A stretch of 64,000 nt of DNA from Paenibacillus sp. XY044 (GCF_002257645.1 NZ_NQMO01000003.1:434001-498000); one strand, 5' to 3'; positions 51,692-61,513 are shown, counted from the first letter of the stretch. Numbers and translations: made by a program. The notes: a model not told the origin generated them from the sequence alone.

Positions 51692-54600
51692 TTATTTCCC
51701 TTGCGCATCGGTATTGGTATCTGCAGTGGATGCCGCATTGCTGCTTGCATCTTGCGGTTGGTTTGATTCTCCGGTGCTTGACCCCTCAGGGGACGGGCTG
51801 GTTCCCTGTTGTCCGCCATCATCGGACTGCGCTGGTTGACTGTTATCCGGCTGTTGAGCTGGATCGGAATCCGGTGAAGCCGGCTGGTTCTCACCCGTAG
51901 CTGGAGTTTGATCAGGGCTCTGTGTTTCATCCGGCGTATTTTGAGAACCGTCCGGGCTTTGATCTTCATCCGTTGTTAAGTTGTCATCAAGGCTCTGGGT
52001 ATCATCGAATGTGGATCCTTTTCCTGTTTTTTTGCCTGTGATTTCAACGCTGGTACCGGTCAATTTTCCGGATAGAACGGGCTGCTGATTCGAATCGAGC
52101 ATCGTTACGTTGCTGATCTCAAAATCGTACGTGCCTGAATCCGATGCGGTGAAGGAGAAATCCACCAAAGTGCCGCTTTTGACCGGTTTGTTGAATTCAA
52201 TACCGAACACGGCCCGCTTTTTACCTGACTTCGCTAAAGATGCTTCCGCATCGGTTGTGGTAATGTCATTTTGAATTTTAACCTGCTTGGAAGACGGTGT
52301 AATCTTGTTAAGTTTTAATTTGGCGTCGTAAGTTACCTCAACCGTCATAAATTGGACGGCTTGTTTGCCTTTGAATTCAACGGATACGTTAAACGGTTTG
52401 CCAGCTTTGATATTGCCTTGTTTGGCTGACAATTCTACGTCTGTACTAAAGGTTTCTTCCGGCTTGTATTTATACTTATAGGATTTCGCCGCTTTAGTTG
52501 TTCCGTTGCCGGCATCATCGGAAATATACAGGTCGATGTTGTTATTTCCGTTTTCAAGCGGAATTTCTACGGTGTAATTGCCGTAATCGTCAATCGTTCC
52601 CTGGTATTCATTACCTTTACCTTTAACGGAGTTGACCGCCTTCACATGGATCAGATCCTGAAGGTTGGTGCCGTCATAGAAGTAATCCAGCAGCAAATCT
52701 CCGTTAATCGTTCCTTGAAGCACACCGACGTTCGGTTTATCCGGATTCACGACCAGTTCATCCGGCACCGACGCATCCGGTGCACTGTTGTCGACCAGGA
52801 ACTGCGAAAGTGAGTCAGTAACCACTTCGGCGGTTTTGTCGCCTTCCTCCACCGTTACCGGAACGATGCCATAGACGCCTTCCGGATCCAATGTCACGCG
52901 TTTCTTCCCGGGTTTGGTAGCGATATCGACCTTGCCGTCCCAATCATAGGAGTAATAGAACGGATCCAGCTTGTTCTGGAAATCGCGGTCATAGATGTAT
53001 CCTACATACTCGCCGTTACCTTCGTCATCAAAACGGTAAACGTCGAATTCGTAATCCACCAATTTTTTGTTCAATGCATAATAGAGGGTTGAGCCCTTGC
53101 CTTCTTTAGTGCTGGACAGGTAAATCGGATCCAGTTCCACGTTCGAAATATCGGCCAAATTGTACGTTTCGCCGACATACACGCTGAAAGGTACATGAAG
53201 GACGTGCCCGTTTCCGGATTGTGTAAAGATCAGCTGCCCGTCATACAGGCCATCCGCAGTTCCTTCCGGAACGCTCAAGGATACGTTCAGATCCGCAGTC
53301 GACTGGCCAGCGGACAGGCTTACCGAATCCGATGCCGGTGTCAGCACTGGCCCGCCGTCATGGTTCCATTTGACTTCAATCGAATAGGACTGATCGGCAT
53401 TCGCGATATTTTCCACCGTCAGATTGCGGGTAACATCCGCTCCTGCACCCTGCAGGCCAAAGGAGAGGCTGCCGGAGTACGAAGTTTGGTGGGCGTCATC
53501 CTGCAGCTGAGCCGGAAGCGTTTCTTCGACCTTAATGATGGCATCCGCCTCGGAAGAATTTTTCAGGTCAACGCGTCCAGCACCTTGTTCGTTGGTGCCG
53601 TACTCCCGGTTATCACGGTCTTTAATCAGAACCGCATTGTTCGTAAGCAGAGCCTTCACGTCGTCCGGCTTCAACTGAAGCCCTTCTTCGCGCGTCTTCT
53701 CCAGCATGAGGGCTGCGGAACCCGCCACGTGCGGAGCGGCCATGCTTGTTCCTTGCAGTTCCTCATAGGCATTGGTATAGTCGCCGCCAAAAGCAGGAAT
53801 GGAAGACTTGATACCAACGCCCGGCGCGGTAATGTCCGGCTTGATCGTATAGTTCGGCAGAGCAGGTCCTCTGGAGCTGAGGTCTGCGAGCAGATCGACC
53901 TCGGCTTTATAACCGAATGTCACGTGGTTATTGCCTTTGGCAATCTCGCTCTTCAGCTTCAGTCCGCTTTCCTGGCTGATCGTGTAGGCCGGCACGACGT
54001 CTTCAGCGCCATTCAGCGTAGCCCCGCCGATTTCTCCCGGCGCGTTATTGTAAATGATCACGGCCATGGCGCCGTTTGCGGCTGCATTTTGCGCTTTTTC
54101 GGCGAAGGAGATTTCTCCGCGCTGTACAAACGCCGTTTTGCCTTTGACGTCAATGTTGGCGTAATCGGACGTGCGGCCGAGGCCGGCGTCTACAAGCTCC
54201 AAATCCGCGCTTTCCGTTTCCAGCTTCGGAGAAGTCGCCGCCAGTTGGGCGTACGAAATGCCGGCTGTATCGGAAGTGAAAATCGGCGTTTGGAGCGGCG
54301 GCGTCGAGGCACCTACGGAAATGGCCAGCTGTGCTGCGGCCGGGCTGCCTACGGTTTCCGCATCCGGACCTTCGTTACCGTTGGAGATGACGACGGTTAC
54401 TCCCGCCAGCGCCGCGTTGTCCGCCGCGATCGCATCAGGCGTATACGAATTGTTCATGGTGGAGCCCAGCGACAGGTTGATGACATCCATTCCGTCGCTC
54501 ACCGCTTTTTCAATCCCGGCAATGACGTTCTCGGTCGAGCCGCTGCCGTATGGACCTAGTACGCGGTATACGTACAGGTCTGATCCCGGCGCTACGCCGC

Positions 54601-55504
54601 GGACCCAGCCCTTGCCTGCGTCGGGGTGTTCAGGGTCGCCGCGGCCGGCAACCGTTCCGGAGACGTGGGTTCCGTGATACGTATCATAAGTGCTGCCGGT
54701 GCTGTTGACCGGCTTGGTCGGATCCGGGAGCGTTTCCATCGGATCGGAATCGTTGTCGACAAAGTCGTATCCGCCTTTGTAGGCGTCCTTCAAGCTGGGG
54801 TGGTTGTAGTCAATACCGGTATCAATGACGCCGACCTTGACGCCTTCCCCGACATATCCCGAATCCCACATATCTTCCGCGCCGATCAGCGGGGCGCTTT
54901 CATCCATGTTTGGCGTGATCTCATGCCCGTCCGCAACCGGCAGGGCGTGCACTTCCTCGTTCGGGAAGACCGCTTTGACGTTCGGTAACGTCAGCAGCTT
55001 GTCCACTTCGTTCGCAGGAAGCGTCACGGAATAACCGTTAAATACTTTGGAATATTCCCGTTTGAACTTGGCTCCGGTTTTCGATAAGGCTGCCGATTTA
55101 AAGGCGCTGTGCTCCTGATTCAAAATGCTGCTGTAGCTGCCGAGAGATGAACGCGCCTTTGCCGACGGATTGGCCTCAAATACTTTGAGTGGATCGTTCT
55201 TCAGCTGGACGATGACCGTCACCGGTTCGCTGCTGTCCGAAGGGTCTACGAAGTTTTGGGGCTCATCCGGTGCGGCAGCCGCCAGGCTCTGAACCGGGGA
55301 AGAGGTGCCTTGTGCCGGAGGATTGAGCTTCCAGTCCCCTTTGTGCAGGGAAGAATCCAGATGAATGGCCGAATGGTCGGCCGACTGGAGATCGGGAGCG
55401 GCAGCCGCCGAAACGCTAGCGTTCGGGTAGGCCACACCAACAGCCAGCAAGGCACTTAACAACAGTGTCGAATAAGTACGGATGGTCGATGAACCTTTTT
55501 TCAA
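51692..55504 (-). CDS. Large secreted subtilase with PA insert and cohesin-like domain (Vpr-like)
   Basis: 1270 residues from a TTG at 55504 (AAAGGAGGACATCT upstream). Signal peptide about 1-33. The I9 propeptide (about 90-185) has EPVTVIVQLKNDPLKV. The S8 catalytic domain has Asp228 in VGVIDTGIDYNHPSL, His277 in YHGTHVSGTVAG and Ser587 in GTSMAAPHVAGSAAL, with a PA domain inserted around 410-530. Fn3-like and bacterial Ig-like sandwich domains follow to about 1030. About 1030-1165 resembles a cohesin fold (FSTDVELSAKQGNIKAGKPF, FMTVEVTYDAKLKLNKI). The last 100 residues are an Asp/Ser/Gln/Pro-rich tail without SLH or LPXTG. Extracellular protein degradation; the cohesin-like part may bind a partner or the surface. 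Confidence 0.93.
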   Translation of the reverse strand: MKKGSSTIRTYSTLLLSALLAVGVAYPNASVSAAAAPDLQSADHSAIHLDSSLHKGDWKLNPPAQGTSSPVQSLAAAAPDEPQNFVDPSDSSEPVTVIVQLKNDPLKVFEANPSAKARSSLGSYSSILNQEHSAFKSAALSKTGAKFKREYSKVFNGYSVTLPANEVDKLLTLPNVKAVFPNEEVHALPVADGHEITPNMDESAPLIGAEDMWDSGYVGEGVKVGVIDTGIDYNHPSLKDAYKGGYDFVDNDSDPMETLPDPTKPVNSTGSTYDTYHGTHVSGTVAGRGDPEHPDAGKGWVRGVAPGSDLYVYRVLGPYGSGSTENVIAGIEKAVSDGMDVINLSLGSTMNNSYTPDAIAADNAALAGVTVVISNGNEGPDAETVGSPAAAQLAISVGASTPPLQTPIFTSDTAGISYAQLAATSPKLETESADLELVDAGLGRTSDYANIDVKGKTAFVQRGEISFAEKAQNAAANGAMAVIIYNNAPGEIGGATLNGAEDVVPAYTISQESGLKLKSEIAKGNNHVTFGYKAEVDLLADLSSRGPALPNYTIKPDITAPGVGIKSSIPAFGGDYTNAYEELQGTSMAAPHVAGSAALMLEKTREEGLQLKPDDVKALLTNNAVLIKDRDNREYGTNEQGAGRVDLKNSSEADAIIKVEETLPAQLQDDAHQTSYSGSLSFGLQGAGADVTRNLTVENIANADQSYSIEVKWNHDGGPVLTPASDSVSLSAGQSTADLNVSLSVPEGTADGLYDGQLIFTQSGNGHVLHVPFSVYVGETYNLADISNVELDPIYLSSTKEGKGSTLYYALNKKLVDYEFDVYRFDDEGNGEYVGYIYDRDFQNKLDPFYYSYDWDGKVDIATKPGKKRVTLDPEGVYGIVPVTVEEGDKTAEVVTDSLSQFLVDNSAPDASVPDELVVNPDKPNVGVLQGTINGDLLLDYFYDGTNLQDLIHVKAVNSVKGKGNEYQGTIDDYGNYTVEIPLENGNNNIDLYISDDAGNGTTKAAKSYKYKYKPEETFSTDVELSAKQGNIKAGKPFNVSVEFKGKQAVQFMTVEVTYDAKLKLNKITPSSKQVKIQNDITTTDAEASLAKSGKKRAVFGIEFNKPVKSGTLVDFSFTASDSGTYDFEISNVTMLDSNQQPVLSGKLTGTSVEITGKKTGKGSTFDDTQSLDDNLTTDEDQSPDGSQNTPDETQSPDQTPATGENQPASPDSDPAQQPDNSQPAQSDDGGQQGTSPSPEGSSTGESNQPQDASSNAASTADTNTDAQGK

Positions 55505-55823
55505 AAGATGTCCTCCTTTATCGAATGCGAGATAGGGAATAATGCCGAAAAGACGATCCTCCTTTACGTAAAACTAATTGAACACTAGTAAAATACATTT
55601 TCATTTTACAATTTTTGCATTCTATTGGTATGAGACAAAAGGTTGATAGGTACTTTGGGCAGGGTGGGCGTTTGCTGTCGAGCAAAGGTGTCGAAATGCT
55701 TCAGAAGTACGGTTTCTCTGGCAAAATATTTATTTTTCGCGATATCGCATCGATTAGAGAGGTTTAAGAATTGACATCGTGGGACTAAAGTAAGAGGAAA
55801 GTGCGAAAGGCTGAAAGACAAAA
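55505..55823. other. Promoter-side spacer of the subtilase gene
   Basis: No gene is supported. Read on the minus strand, two ribosome-site-like segments TAAAGGAGGAYVWTCTTTT-like occur 46 bp apart (55501-55518 and 55546-55564); only the second is followed by a start codon. The AT-rich stretch near 55570-55630 probably holds the promoter. Confidence 0.45.
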
Positions 55824-55892
55824 ATCCTCTTGATCTCCCATGAGACGAGGGGGCAAGAGGATCTAAAAGTCCCCCGGAAGGTTTCCGGGGAC
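55824..55892 (-). terminator. Tandem terminator hairpins after the GyrI-like gene
   Basis: On the minus strand GTCCCCGGAA...TTCCGGGGGAC (55869-55892) is followed by TTTT, then a second stem ATCCTCTTG/CAAGAGGAT (55824-55862) with a further TTTT. Confidence 0.8.
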
Positions 55893-55896
55893 ATGA

Positions 55897-56529
55897 TCAG
55901 TTCTTCAGTTGGATGACAGGATGCCGCAGGATGGTTTTCATTCGATGCGGTGGTGTTCTGCGTGGATCCGACAAATAAATTTCATGATGCCGCCCGTTTG
56001 ACGTTAGGCGCTGGGCCTCGATATACTCGAAAATCTGCCGGATCGTTTCCGGCTCGGTACTGAACGGACCGACATGCAGCATCTGCACGCAATCGCCCTC
56101 ATATAGGCGTTCCAAGCTCACGAAGCGAAGGGGGGCGAGATGCGGTTTCTTGTTCACTGCCAGCATCCGGGTTTCTTCGAATCGTTCGGCCGATACATAG
56201 TCCGGCATCCGGATCAGCAGCTTCCACATCCAATCATCCCTGGAAGCGTACATGGCGTCCTGTCCGGAATGGGACCTGGCCCACCAAAGCCCTTCCAGCT
56301 TGGGCACGGTAAAATCCTGATCCTCCTGTTTGCACATACCTTTTACGCCATAAGCTACGGTGTAAAGGGCTTCGGTCGCTTCGGCAAACCTTGGACCGTT
56401 TGGATCGCCTTCACCGTCGATCGTAAGATAGGGAATCTCTTCAAAATAGCATTTTTGCGGGACTTGGGGGGCGGAATAATACGAGGGGTTCGCTTTGACC
56501 AAATCCAGCTTGCGGTTATCCAATTTCAT
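55897..56529 (-). CDS. GyrI-like small-molecule-binding protein
   Basis: 210 residues from the ATG at 56529 (AAAGGAGTCTAACCTT upstream; an earlier in-frame start adds 16 atypical residues). GyrI/AraC-effector-binding fold: YLTIDGEGDPNG, ALYTVAYGVKG, LEGLWWARSHSG, LRFVSLERLYEGDCVQMLHVGPFSTEPETI and SNGRHHEIYLSDPRRTPP. Such single-domain proteins bind hydrophobic compounds and often sit beside WYL regulators, as here. Function in detail unknown. Confidence 0.88.
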   Translation of the reverse strand: MKLDNRKLDLVKANPSYYSAPQVPQKCYFEEIPYLTIDGEGDPNGPRFAEATEALYTVAYGVKGMCKQEDQDFTVPKLEGLWWARSHSGQDAMYASRDDWMWKLLIRMPDYVSAERFEETRMLAVNKKPHLAPLRFVSLERLYEGDCVQMLHVGPFSTEPETIRQIFEYIEAQRLTSNGRHHEIYLSDPRRTPPHRMKTILRHPVIQLKN

Positions 56530-56575
56530 AAGGTTAGACTCCTTTCTGGCTTTCAGGATAACCGCATCATACGAC

Positions 56576-56608
56576 AACTTCCCTGACAGCTAGATTGTCA
56601 GGGAAGTT
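56576..56608. other. Perfect 13-bp hairpin at the 3' end of the WYL gene
   Basis: AACTTCCCTGACA and TGTCAGGGAAGTT with a 7-nt loop. It overlaps the WYL stop codon (56598-56600) and has no T run on the minus strand, so it is a processing or partial termination structure between the two genes. Confidence 0.5.
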
Positions 56609-57572
56609 TAGGGCTTGTATGATGTTCTGCGATTTCGTGAGCGAGTTCGGCGATCCGTTCACTCAGCAGGTTTGGTTCCATTACGGACACCAGCGTACCG
56701 AAAGAAAGAAGAAGGTGGGGCATATAGGTGAACATCACCGAAGGCGGCATTTCGAACCGGATTTCCCGGTCCGAATGCTCGGTCAGAAAAGGCTGCACGA
56801 AATATTGATTCCCGATGGCTTCCAAAACATCCGAATCGCCGACAATCCGCACTGTAACCCAGGATGTGTCCGCATTCGGAGGACCGGCTAAAGTATCCCG
56901 AGCAAGCTCGGTAAAAGTGAAATCCTCCGGTCTCTCGAACGTTTCATCCGTAACCTCCAGTCGCTCGATCCGGTCGGCCCGAAACATCCGGACGGAATCG
57001 CGCAGCTCGCAGTAAGCAGCGACATACCACCGGTTCGCCCGGTAAGCCAGGCGGTAAGGGTGAATGCGGCGCGTAAGCGCAGAATCGCCGGTCGTTTTAG
57101 CGTATTGAATGCAGCACACCCGGGAATGGGCAGCCGCTTCTTCGAGGTCGGAAAGTAACGGTTTAATCTCCCGGCTGGTTGAATAGGGGACTGCTTCCAG
57201 CCCGGCCTGATGGCGCTTCAGATTCTCCCCTTGGTTCTCATTCAGCCGGTGACTGATTTTAACGAGCGCGTTCTCCAAAGCGTCCGCAAACGGATAACCG
57301 GCCTGGGAAGCAATCCGTGCGCTGTGAGCCATAGCTTTCAATTCATTCGTATCAAAGAATAACGGCGACTCCCGAAATGAATCCGGAAGCGTGAAGCCGC
57401 CCCCATGACCGGGCTCGGCGACCACCGGAACCCCGCTCAGGCATAGCAGGTCGATATAACGGTAGACGGTACGGACGCTGATTTCCAACGCCTCGGCCAA
57501 TTGTTCTGCCGTCATTTTACCTCTCGAACGCAAAAGCCATACGAGTGACAGCATGTAATCCAGTTTGGGCAT
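56598..57572 (-). CDS. YafY-type regulator with HTH and WYL domains
   Basis: 324 residues. N-terminal HTH: KMTAEQLAEALEISVRTVYRYIDLLCLSGVPV. WYL domain (about 140-230) with THRIHPYRLAYRANRWYVAAYCELRDSVRMFRADRIERLEV, matching the ligand-binding fold, then a WCX end. Senses a small ligand or nucleic acid fragment. Probably regulates itself and the GyrI-like gene downstream. Confidence 0.92.
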   Translation of the reverse strand: MPKLDYMLSLVWLLRSRGKMTAEQLAEALEISVRTVYRYIDLLCLSGVPVVAEPGHGGGFTLPDSFRESPLFFDTNELKAMAHSARIASQAGYPFADALENALVKISHRLNENQGENLKRHQAGLEAVPYSTSREIKPLLSDLEEAAAHSRVCCIQYAKTTGDSALTRRIHPYRLAYRANRWYVAAYCELRDSVRMFRADRIERLEVTDETFERPEDFTFTELARDTLAGPPNADTSWVTVRIVGDSDVLEAIGNQYFVQPFLTEHSDREIRFEMPPSVMFTYMPHLLLSFGTLVSVMEPNLLSERIAELAHEIAEHHTSPKLP

Positions 57573-57739
57573 ATGTTGAGCCAGCCTTCCATTTCAATAG
57601 TAAGAATACAGTAAAATGGGATAAATACCCGTTCCACACCTGACGATACTCCCACAGTACCACGGGCCCGTCCGCGATGTAAAATTCATCCTAAAACCGC
57701 TTCGGCGTACATATGGTGTAGGTAGAAGGGAGTGGGAAG

Positions 57740-58087
57740 ATGGACAGGATCGTAGACAGGTATTACCTGCTAAAACAGCGACAGAGAGAAACGGAGCAGG
57801 AACTGAAGCAGCTCCGTGAAGAAATCACTGCCTATTGTGAAGAACGGCAGGCCGAGCAGTTGGAGATTGGTGCCTACAAGGTGAAGCTGGTATCTCAAAC
57901 CCGCAAGGAATACGACGACGAGAAACTGTACGAAGCGCTGCCGGACCCGGATTTGTGGCGGCTGATGTCCAAAGCGGACGGGTCGAAAATATCCAGTCTG
58001 GTCCGCCTGAGCGTCATTCAGGAGGAACGGCTGGAGGATACGTTCGAAGTCAAGCATATCAAGCTGCTGCATGTTGATAAAATATAA
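57740..58087 (+). CDS. Small coiled-coil protein of unknown function
   Basis: 115 residues, ATG after GAAGGGAGTGGGAAG. Residues 5-40 are a charged coiled coil (LLKQRQRETEQELKQLREEI). The rest is a compact alpha/beta-looking stretch (YKVKLVSQTRKEYDDEKLYE, LWRLMSKADGSKISSLVRLS). I do not recognise a family. It stands alone, with its own ribosome site and terminator, and so is probably expressed. Confidence 0.6.
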   Translation: MDRIVDRYYLLKQRQRETEQELKQLREEITAYCEERQAEQLEIGAYKVKLVSQTRKEYDDEKLYEALPDPDLWRLMSKADGSKISSLVRLSVIQEERLEDTFEVKHIKLLHVDKI

Positions 58088-58100
58088 TTTTGAACTGGGA

Positions 58101-58128
58101 AACTGCCTGACACGGGCAGTTTTTTTTC
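58101..58128 (+). terminator. Terminator after the small coiled-coil gene
   Basis: AACTGCC and GGCAGTT around TGACACG, then a run of seven T. Confidence 0.85.
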
Positions 58129-58166
58129 GTTGAGCCCCGTGCCGCTCGTCGATTGTTGCATTAAAT

Positions 58167-58194
58167 AACCAGCCTCTCCGAAGAGAAGCTGGTT
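58167..58194 (-). terminator. Terminator-like hairpin before the pectate lyase 3' end
   Basis: AACCAGC and GCTGGTT with an inner CTCT/AGAG stem. Lies 55 bp beyond the pectate lyase stop and probably ends that transcript. Confidence 0.6.
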
Positions 58195-58249
58195 TTCGTG
58201 TTCAACAGTGAAACCATTCGTTGCCAGCCGCTTACCGCTTCACTTGACG

Positions 58250-61200
58250 TTATTTTTTCTCCAGCCGGTCGTGGAACGATTTCGCATAGAATTGCAGCGT
58301 GTACGAAGCCTCGGAAGAAAGATATTCCTGCATGTTCTCTTTGCCGAGCTGCTCCAAGTACTTCTCTAAAAAGGATATTGCCTGCTTTTTGGAACCCTGT
58401 CCCAAATGATGCTTTACTTGCTTCAGGCTGTTCGTCAGCTGCGGGGCGAGGGGGCCGTTGAGGTCGCCGGTCGCCTTGAACTGCTCCATATAGTTCTCCA
58501 GTACCGTCATCAGCCCTGGCGTGACCGTCACGCGGTTGGACGCATCGGATTCCCCGGCGCCGTTCTCCGCTTTGAGGTAATAGGTGTATTCCACGCCCGG
58601 CTCGGCCGTGCGGTCGTAATACGTATGAACCTTGGCATACCCGAGATTTACGACCTCGCCGTCTCCTTCCCTGTACACGTTGGTTTGAGTTTCGCCGCCT
58701 TGGGACGTCCAGATGAGTCCGACAAAAGTCTCGCCCACCAAGCCCACCGCGAGATCGGAAGGGGCTGCCGGTATAGGCATAGCGATTCTCAACCCATTCG
58801 TCAGATCCGTCTCGCCCATTTCGTTGACGGCGGATATTTTGTAGGTATAACCCGTACTGCTTACGCTGATGCTGTCATCAATGTACTGGGTCGAAGTTAT
58901 GCTTTTCATTTTGGCAAAAGACTCTTCGTCATCCGCTTTTCTGTAGATGTTATAGCTCTCCGCGCCGGCCGCTGGCTTCCAGCTGATTTCGAACGCCGAA
59001 GCCGAAGCCGATCCGGCAGACAGCCCAGTAGGCACTTCGGGCAGAAGGACCGGTGCGGCTGTTGTTGCTGCGGCGACGCCTGACGCTGCGGACTCACCGC
59101 CGATTCCAGTCGCCGTCACTTTGTAGGTATAGTCAGTAGAAGGGCTTACCGCTTTATCGGTGTAAGCGGCGGCGGCAGCTGTGCCTATTTTACTGTAAAT
59201 GCCGTCCGCTCCGGATCTGTAAACGCTGTAACTCATCGCCCCCTCCACCGGCTTCCATTCCAGCTCAACGGATAGGCTTCTCGCCGCTTTTACGAGGAGG
59301 TCGGACGGAGCCAGAGGCGCTGGCTGTGAAGCGTCAACGTTGAGCACTTCTACGGCATCGGATAACGATGATTCACCGCCAGCATTCAGTGCTGAAACGT
59401 TGTAAGTATAGGTGACGCCTTGTTGGGCGGCGGCGTCTTCGTATTCGGTCTCATGGGTACTTGCGACAACTCTGGACACCGGATCCTTGGATGAGGAGCG
59501 ATAGACGAGATAAGCGCTTGCCCCGCTTACTGGAGACCAATGCAGCGATACGTCGGCATCGTTTGCGAGCTCTCCTGCCAGACCGGAAGGGGCGTCCGCA
59601 AGCGGCTTCGTTTCCGGATTCACCGGTTTCAAGATCACGAAATAAGGGCATTTCGACGTGTTATTGTTCGTCCCCATAACGACACGGGAACCGGCCGAGT
59701 GACGCTTTTTGTAGAGATAATACTCCACCGGCTGACTGTCTGCGATCGTTTCTCCTGTGAGCTCATAGTTTGCGGTCAACCAATCGGGCTCCGTCGTAAT
59801 CCTCGAATCGTAAGCAACGTACACATCGGCGTCCGCCGCCAAATAGAAGGAGACCAGATCGCTGCTTGTCGCGCTTCTGGAGCCCACCGCCGAGCGGATC
59901 CATTCCAACCCCTTCAAGTGCTTCGGCACGGACTCGAACTTGTAAATCTTGCTGCTGCTGCCGGTCATCCGGTCTCCGAATACGATATCTCCAGGCTGGA
60001 GATCATCCTGAACCGACCAGTTCGCCGCGTTGGCGCTTCCGCTGCTGCTGTTATCGTTGATGACGACATTGCGGACCGTTTTACCGTCCAGGCTCGGTGC
60101 AGGCACAGGCTCGGGATCGGGCTCGGCCGGTTCTGCCGGCGGGATAAACGGAGGGCCGGACCATGCAGGAGGTTTCATCGGATAGCCGGCAGGAAACCCG
60201 GGAGCTGCCAATTCGTTCAAATAAGCCTCCAGGTTCGTGTAGCCATCCCCGTCCAGATCGCCGTTTCGATCTGACGGATCTGCCGGATTGAGATCATGCG
60301 CGAGCTCCCATTCATCGGGCATTCCGTCCCGATCGGAATCAGCTGGCGCCGTACCTTGCTTCAAAGGAGGGAAACCTCCCACATCATCTTCGTCTCCGAT
60401 AATCACGCCTGTCTGATTTCGGACGCCATTGATCACGCGCGTGTCTACCGCGTCCCTCGCAAGAGACGATCCGGCGTAATGCAAGATATGATCATAGGCT
60501 TTTTCCGGGGCCTCTGTATGAACCAGCGGGAACTCAAAACGTTCAGATACGACAACGCTCGGCCTCTCCGCCTCGACGATGCCGGTTCCGGCGTCCTTGC
60601 CGTTCAGCACGCCGTCTTTGTTGCTGTCGATCCGGTTGTTTTCGAGATACACCTGATAATTCTCATTACCGCGAACAACGGCGTACTCGGGAGCGGACGA
60701 ATTTTTGCCGGCGATAAAATAGTTCCCGACCACATTACCGTAACCTTTGGTCCCGGATTCGCCGCCCGCCACATACGGGAAGTCGCCCCAATTGTAGACG
60801 ATGTTGTTCACAAAGTCGATTTGACCCTTCGTTTTCGGATTCCGGTCGTTATTGTGGGCATAGAGGTTGTGATGCATCGTGATCGTATTCATCTCGATCA
60901 AGCCGCCCATCGAGTGGGTGAGCAGGCCCTCGGAGATGACGGACCACTGGACGGTTATATTTTTGGACAGCGGATTTTCATAGTTCTTGCTCTTGATGGA
61001 CAAGACCTCGTCCGTGCCCCACGAAAAACTGGAGTGGTCGATGATCACATTCTGACAGTCTTCAAAATACATCGTATCGTCGTTAAAGCTTAAGTCGCCC
61101 ATGCGAAAGCGTAAATAGCGGATGACGATATCGTGGGAATCGATGAACCGAATGTTGTTCCCCCGGATCGTAACTCCGTCACCTGGCGCCGTCTGGCCGG

Positions 61201-61513
61201 CAATCGTGATATGGGATTTTCCCTCCACGACGATCTGAGGGATCGTAATCTCGCCGGAGATGTCAAAAACGATCGTTCGCGGCGTATCGCCGGCCGTCAT
61301 AAGCGCGTCATGGAAGGTGCCCAGACCCGTAAGCTCGTAGCTCGTGACATGATAAACTTCTCCACCGCGGCCGCCTGCCGTCGCATAACCAAACCCTTCA
61401 GCGCCCGGAAAGGCCGGGAGCTGGGAATGATCAGCCCGTGCCGTCGGCGATTGCAGCGGGTACATCGATAAAGCCCAAACCAAGCATAACAACAGTGCCA
61501 GATAACGCTTCAT
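58250..61513 (-). CDS. Secreted PL1 pectate lyase with FN3 repeats and FIMAH domain
   Basis: 1087 residues; signal peptide about 1-27 (RYLALLLCLVWALSMYPL). Family PL1 beta-helix (about 33-390): FPGAEGFGYATAGGRGGEVYHVT, GDGVTIRGNNIRFIDS, HDIVIRYLRFRMGD, NVIIDHSSFSWGTDE and MHHNLYAHNNDRNPK, which carry the Ca-binding Asp and catalytic-type basic residues. Then a Ca-binding segment DSDRDGMPDEWELAHDLNP...DGDGYTNLEAYL, a Pro-rich linker, a beta-sandwich region, and about four FN3-type repeats (each with YNIYRKADDEE-like or YSVYRSGADG blocks). The last 80 residues (LENYMEQFKATGDLNGPLAP) are a FIMAH domain. It cleaves polygalacturonate by elimination outside the cell. Divergent from the importer at 61901. 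Confidence 0.93.
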   Translation of the reverse strand: MKRYLALLLCLVWALSMYPLQSPTARADHSQLPAFPGAEGFGYATAGGRGGEVYHVTSYELTGLGTFHDALMTAGDTPRTIVFDISGEITIPQIVVEGKSHITIAGQTAPGDGVTIRGNNIRFIDSHDIVIRYLRFRMGDLSFNDDTMYFEDCQNVIIDHSSFSWGTDEVLSIKSKNYENPLSKNITVQWSVISEGLLTHSMGGLIEMNTITMHHNLYAHNNDRNPKTKGQIDFVNNIVYNWGDFPYVAGGESGTKGYGNVVGNYFIAGKNSSAPEYAVVRGNENYQVYLENNRIDSNKDGVLNGKDAGTGIVEAERPSVVVSERFEFPLVHTEAPEKAYDHILHYAGSSLARDAVDTRVINGVRNQTGVIIGDEDDVGGFPPLKQGTAPADSDRDGMPDEWELAHDLNPADPSDRNGDLDGDGYTNLEAYLNELAAPGFPAGYPMKPPAWSGPPFIPPAEPAEPDPEPVPAPSLDGKTVRNVVINDNSSSGSANAANWSVQDDLQPGDIVFGDRMTGSSSKIYKFESVPKHLKGLEWIRSAVGSRSATSSDLVSFYLAADADVYVAYDSRITTEPDWLTANYELTGETIADSQPVEYYLYKKRHSAGSRVVMGTNNNTSKCPYFVILKPVNPETKPLADAPSGLAGELANDADVSLHWSPVSGASAYLVYRSSSKDPVSRVVASTHETEYEDAAAQQGVTYTYNVSALNAGGESSLSDAVEVLNVDASQPAPLAPSDLLVKAARSLSVELEWKPVEGAMSYSVYRSGADGIYSKIGTAAAAAYTDKAVSPSTDYTYKVTATGIGGESAASGVAAATTAAPVLLPEVPTGLSAGSASASAFEISWKPAAGAESYNIYRKADDEESFAKMKSITSTQYIDDSISVSSTGYTYKISAVNEMGETDLTNGLRIAMPIPAAPSDLAVGLVGETFVGLIWTSQGGETQTNVYREGDGEVVNLGYAKVHTYYDRTAEPGVEYTYYLKAENGAGESDASNRVTVTPGLMTVLENYMEQFKATGDLNGPLAPQLTNSLKQVKHHLGQGSKKQAISFLEKYLEQLGKENMQEYLSSEASYTLQFYAKSFHDRLEKK

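Noticed and set aside
53195..54559. 454-codon plus-strand frame
   Set aside because: Lies wholly within the subtilase catalytic region on the other strand.
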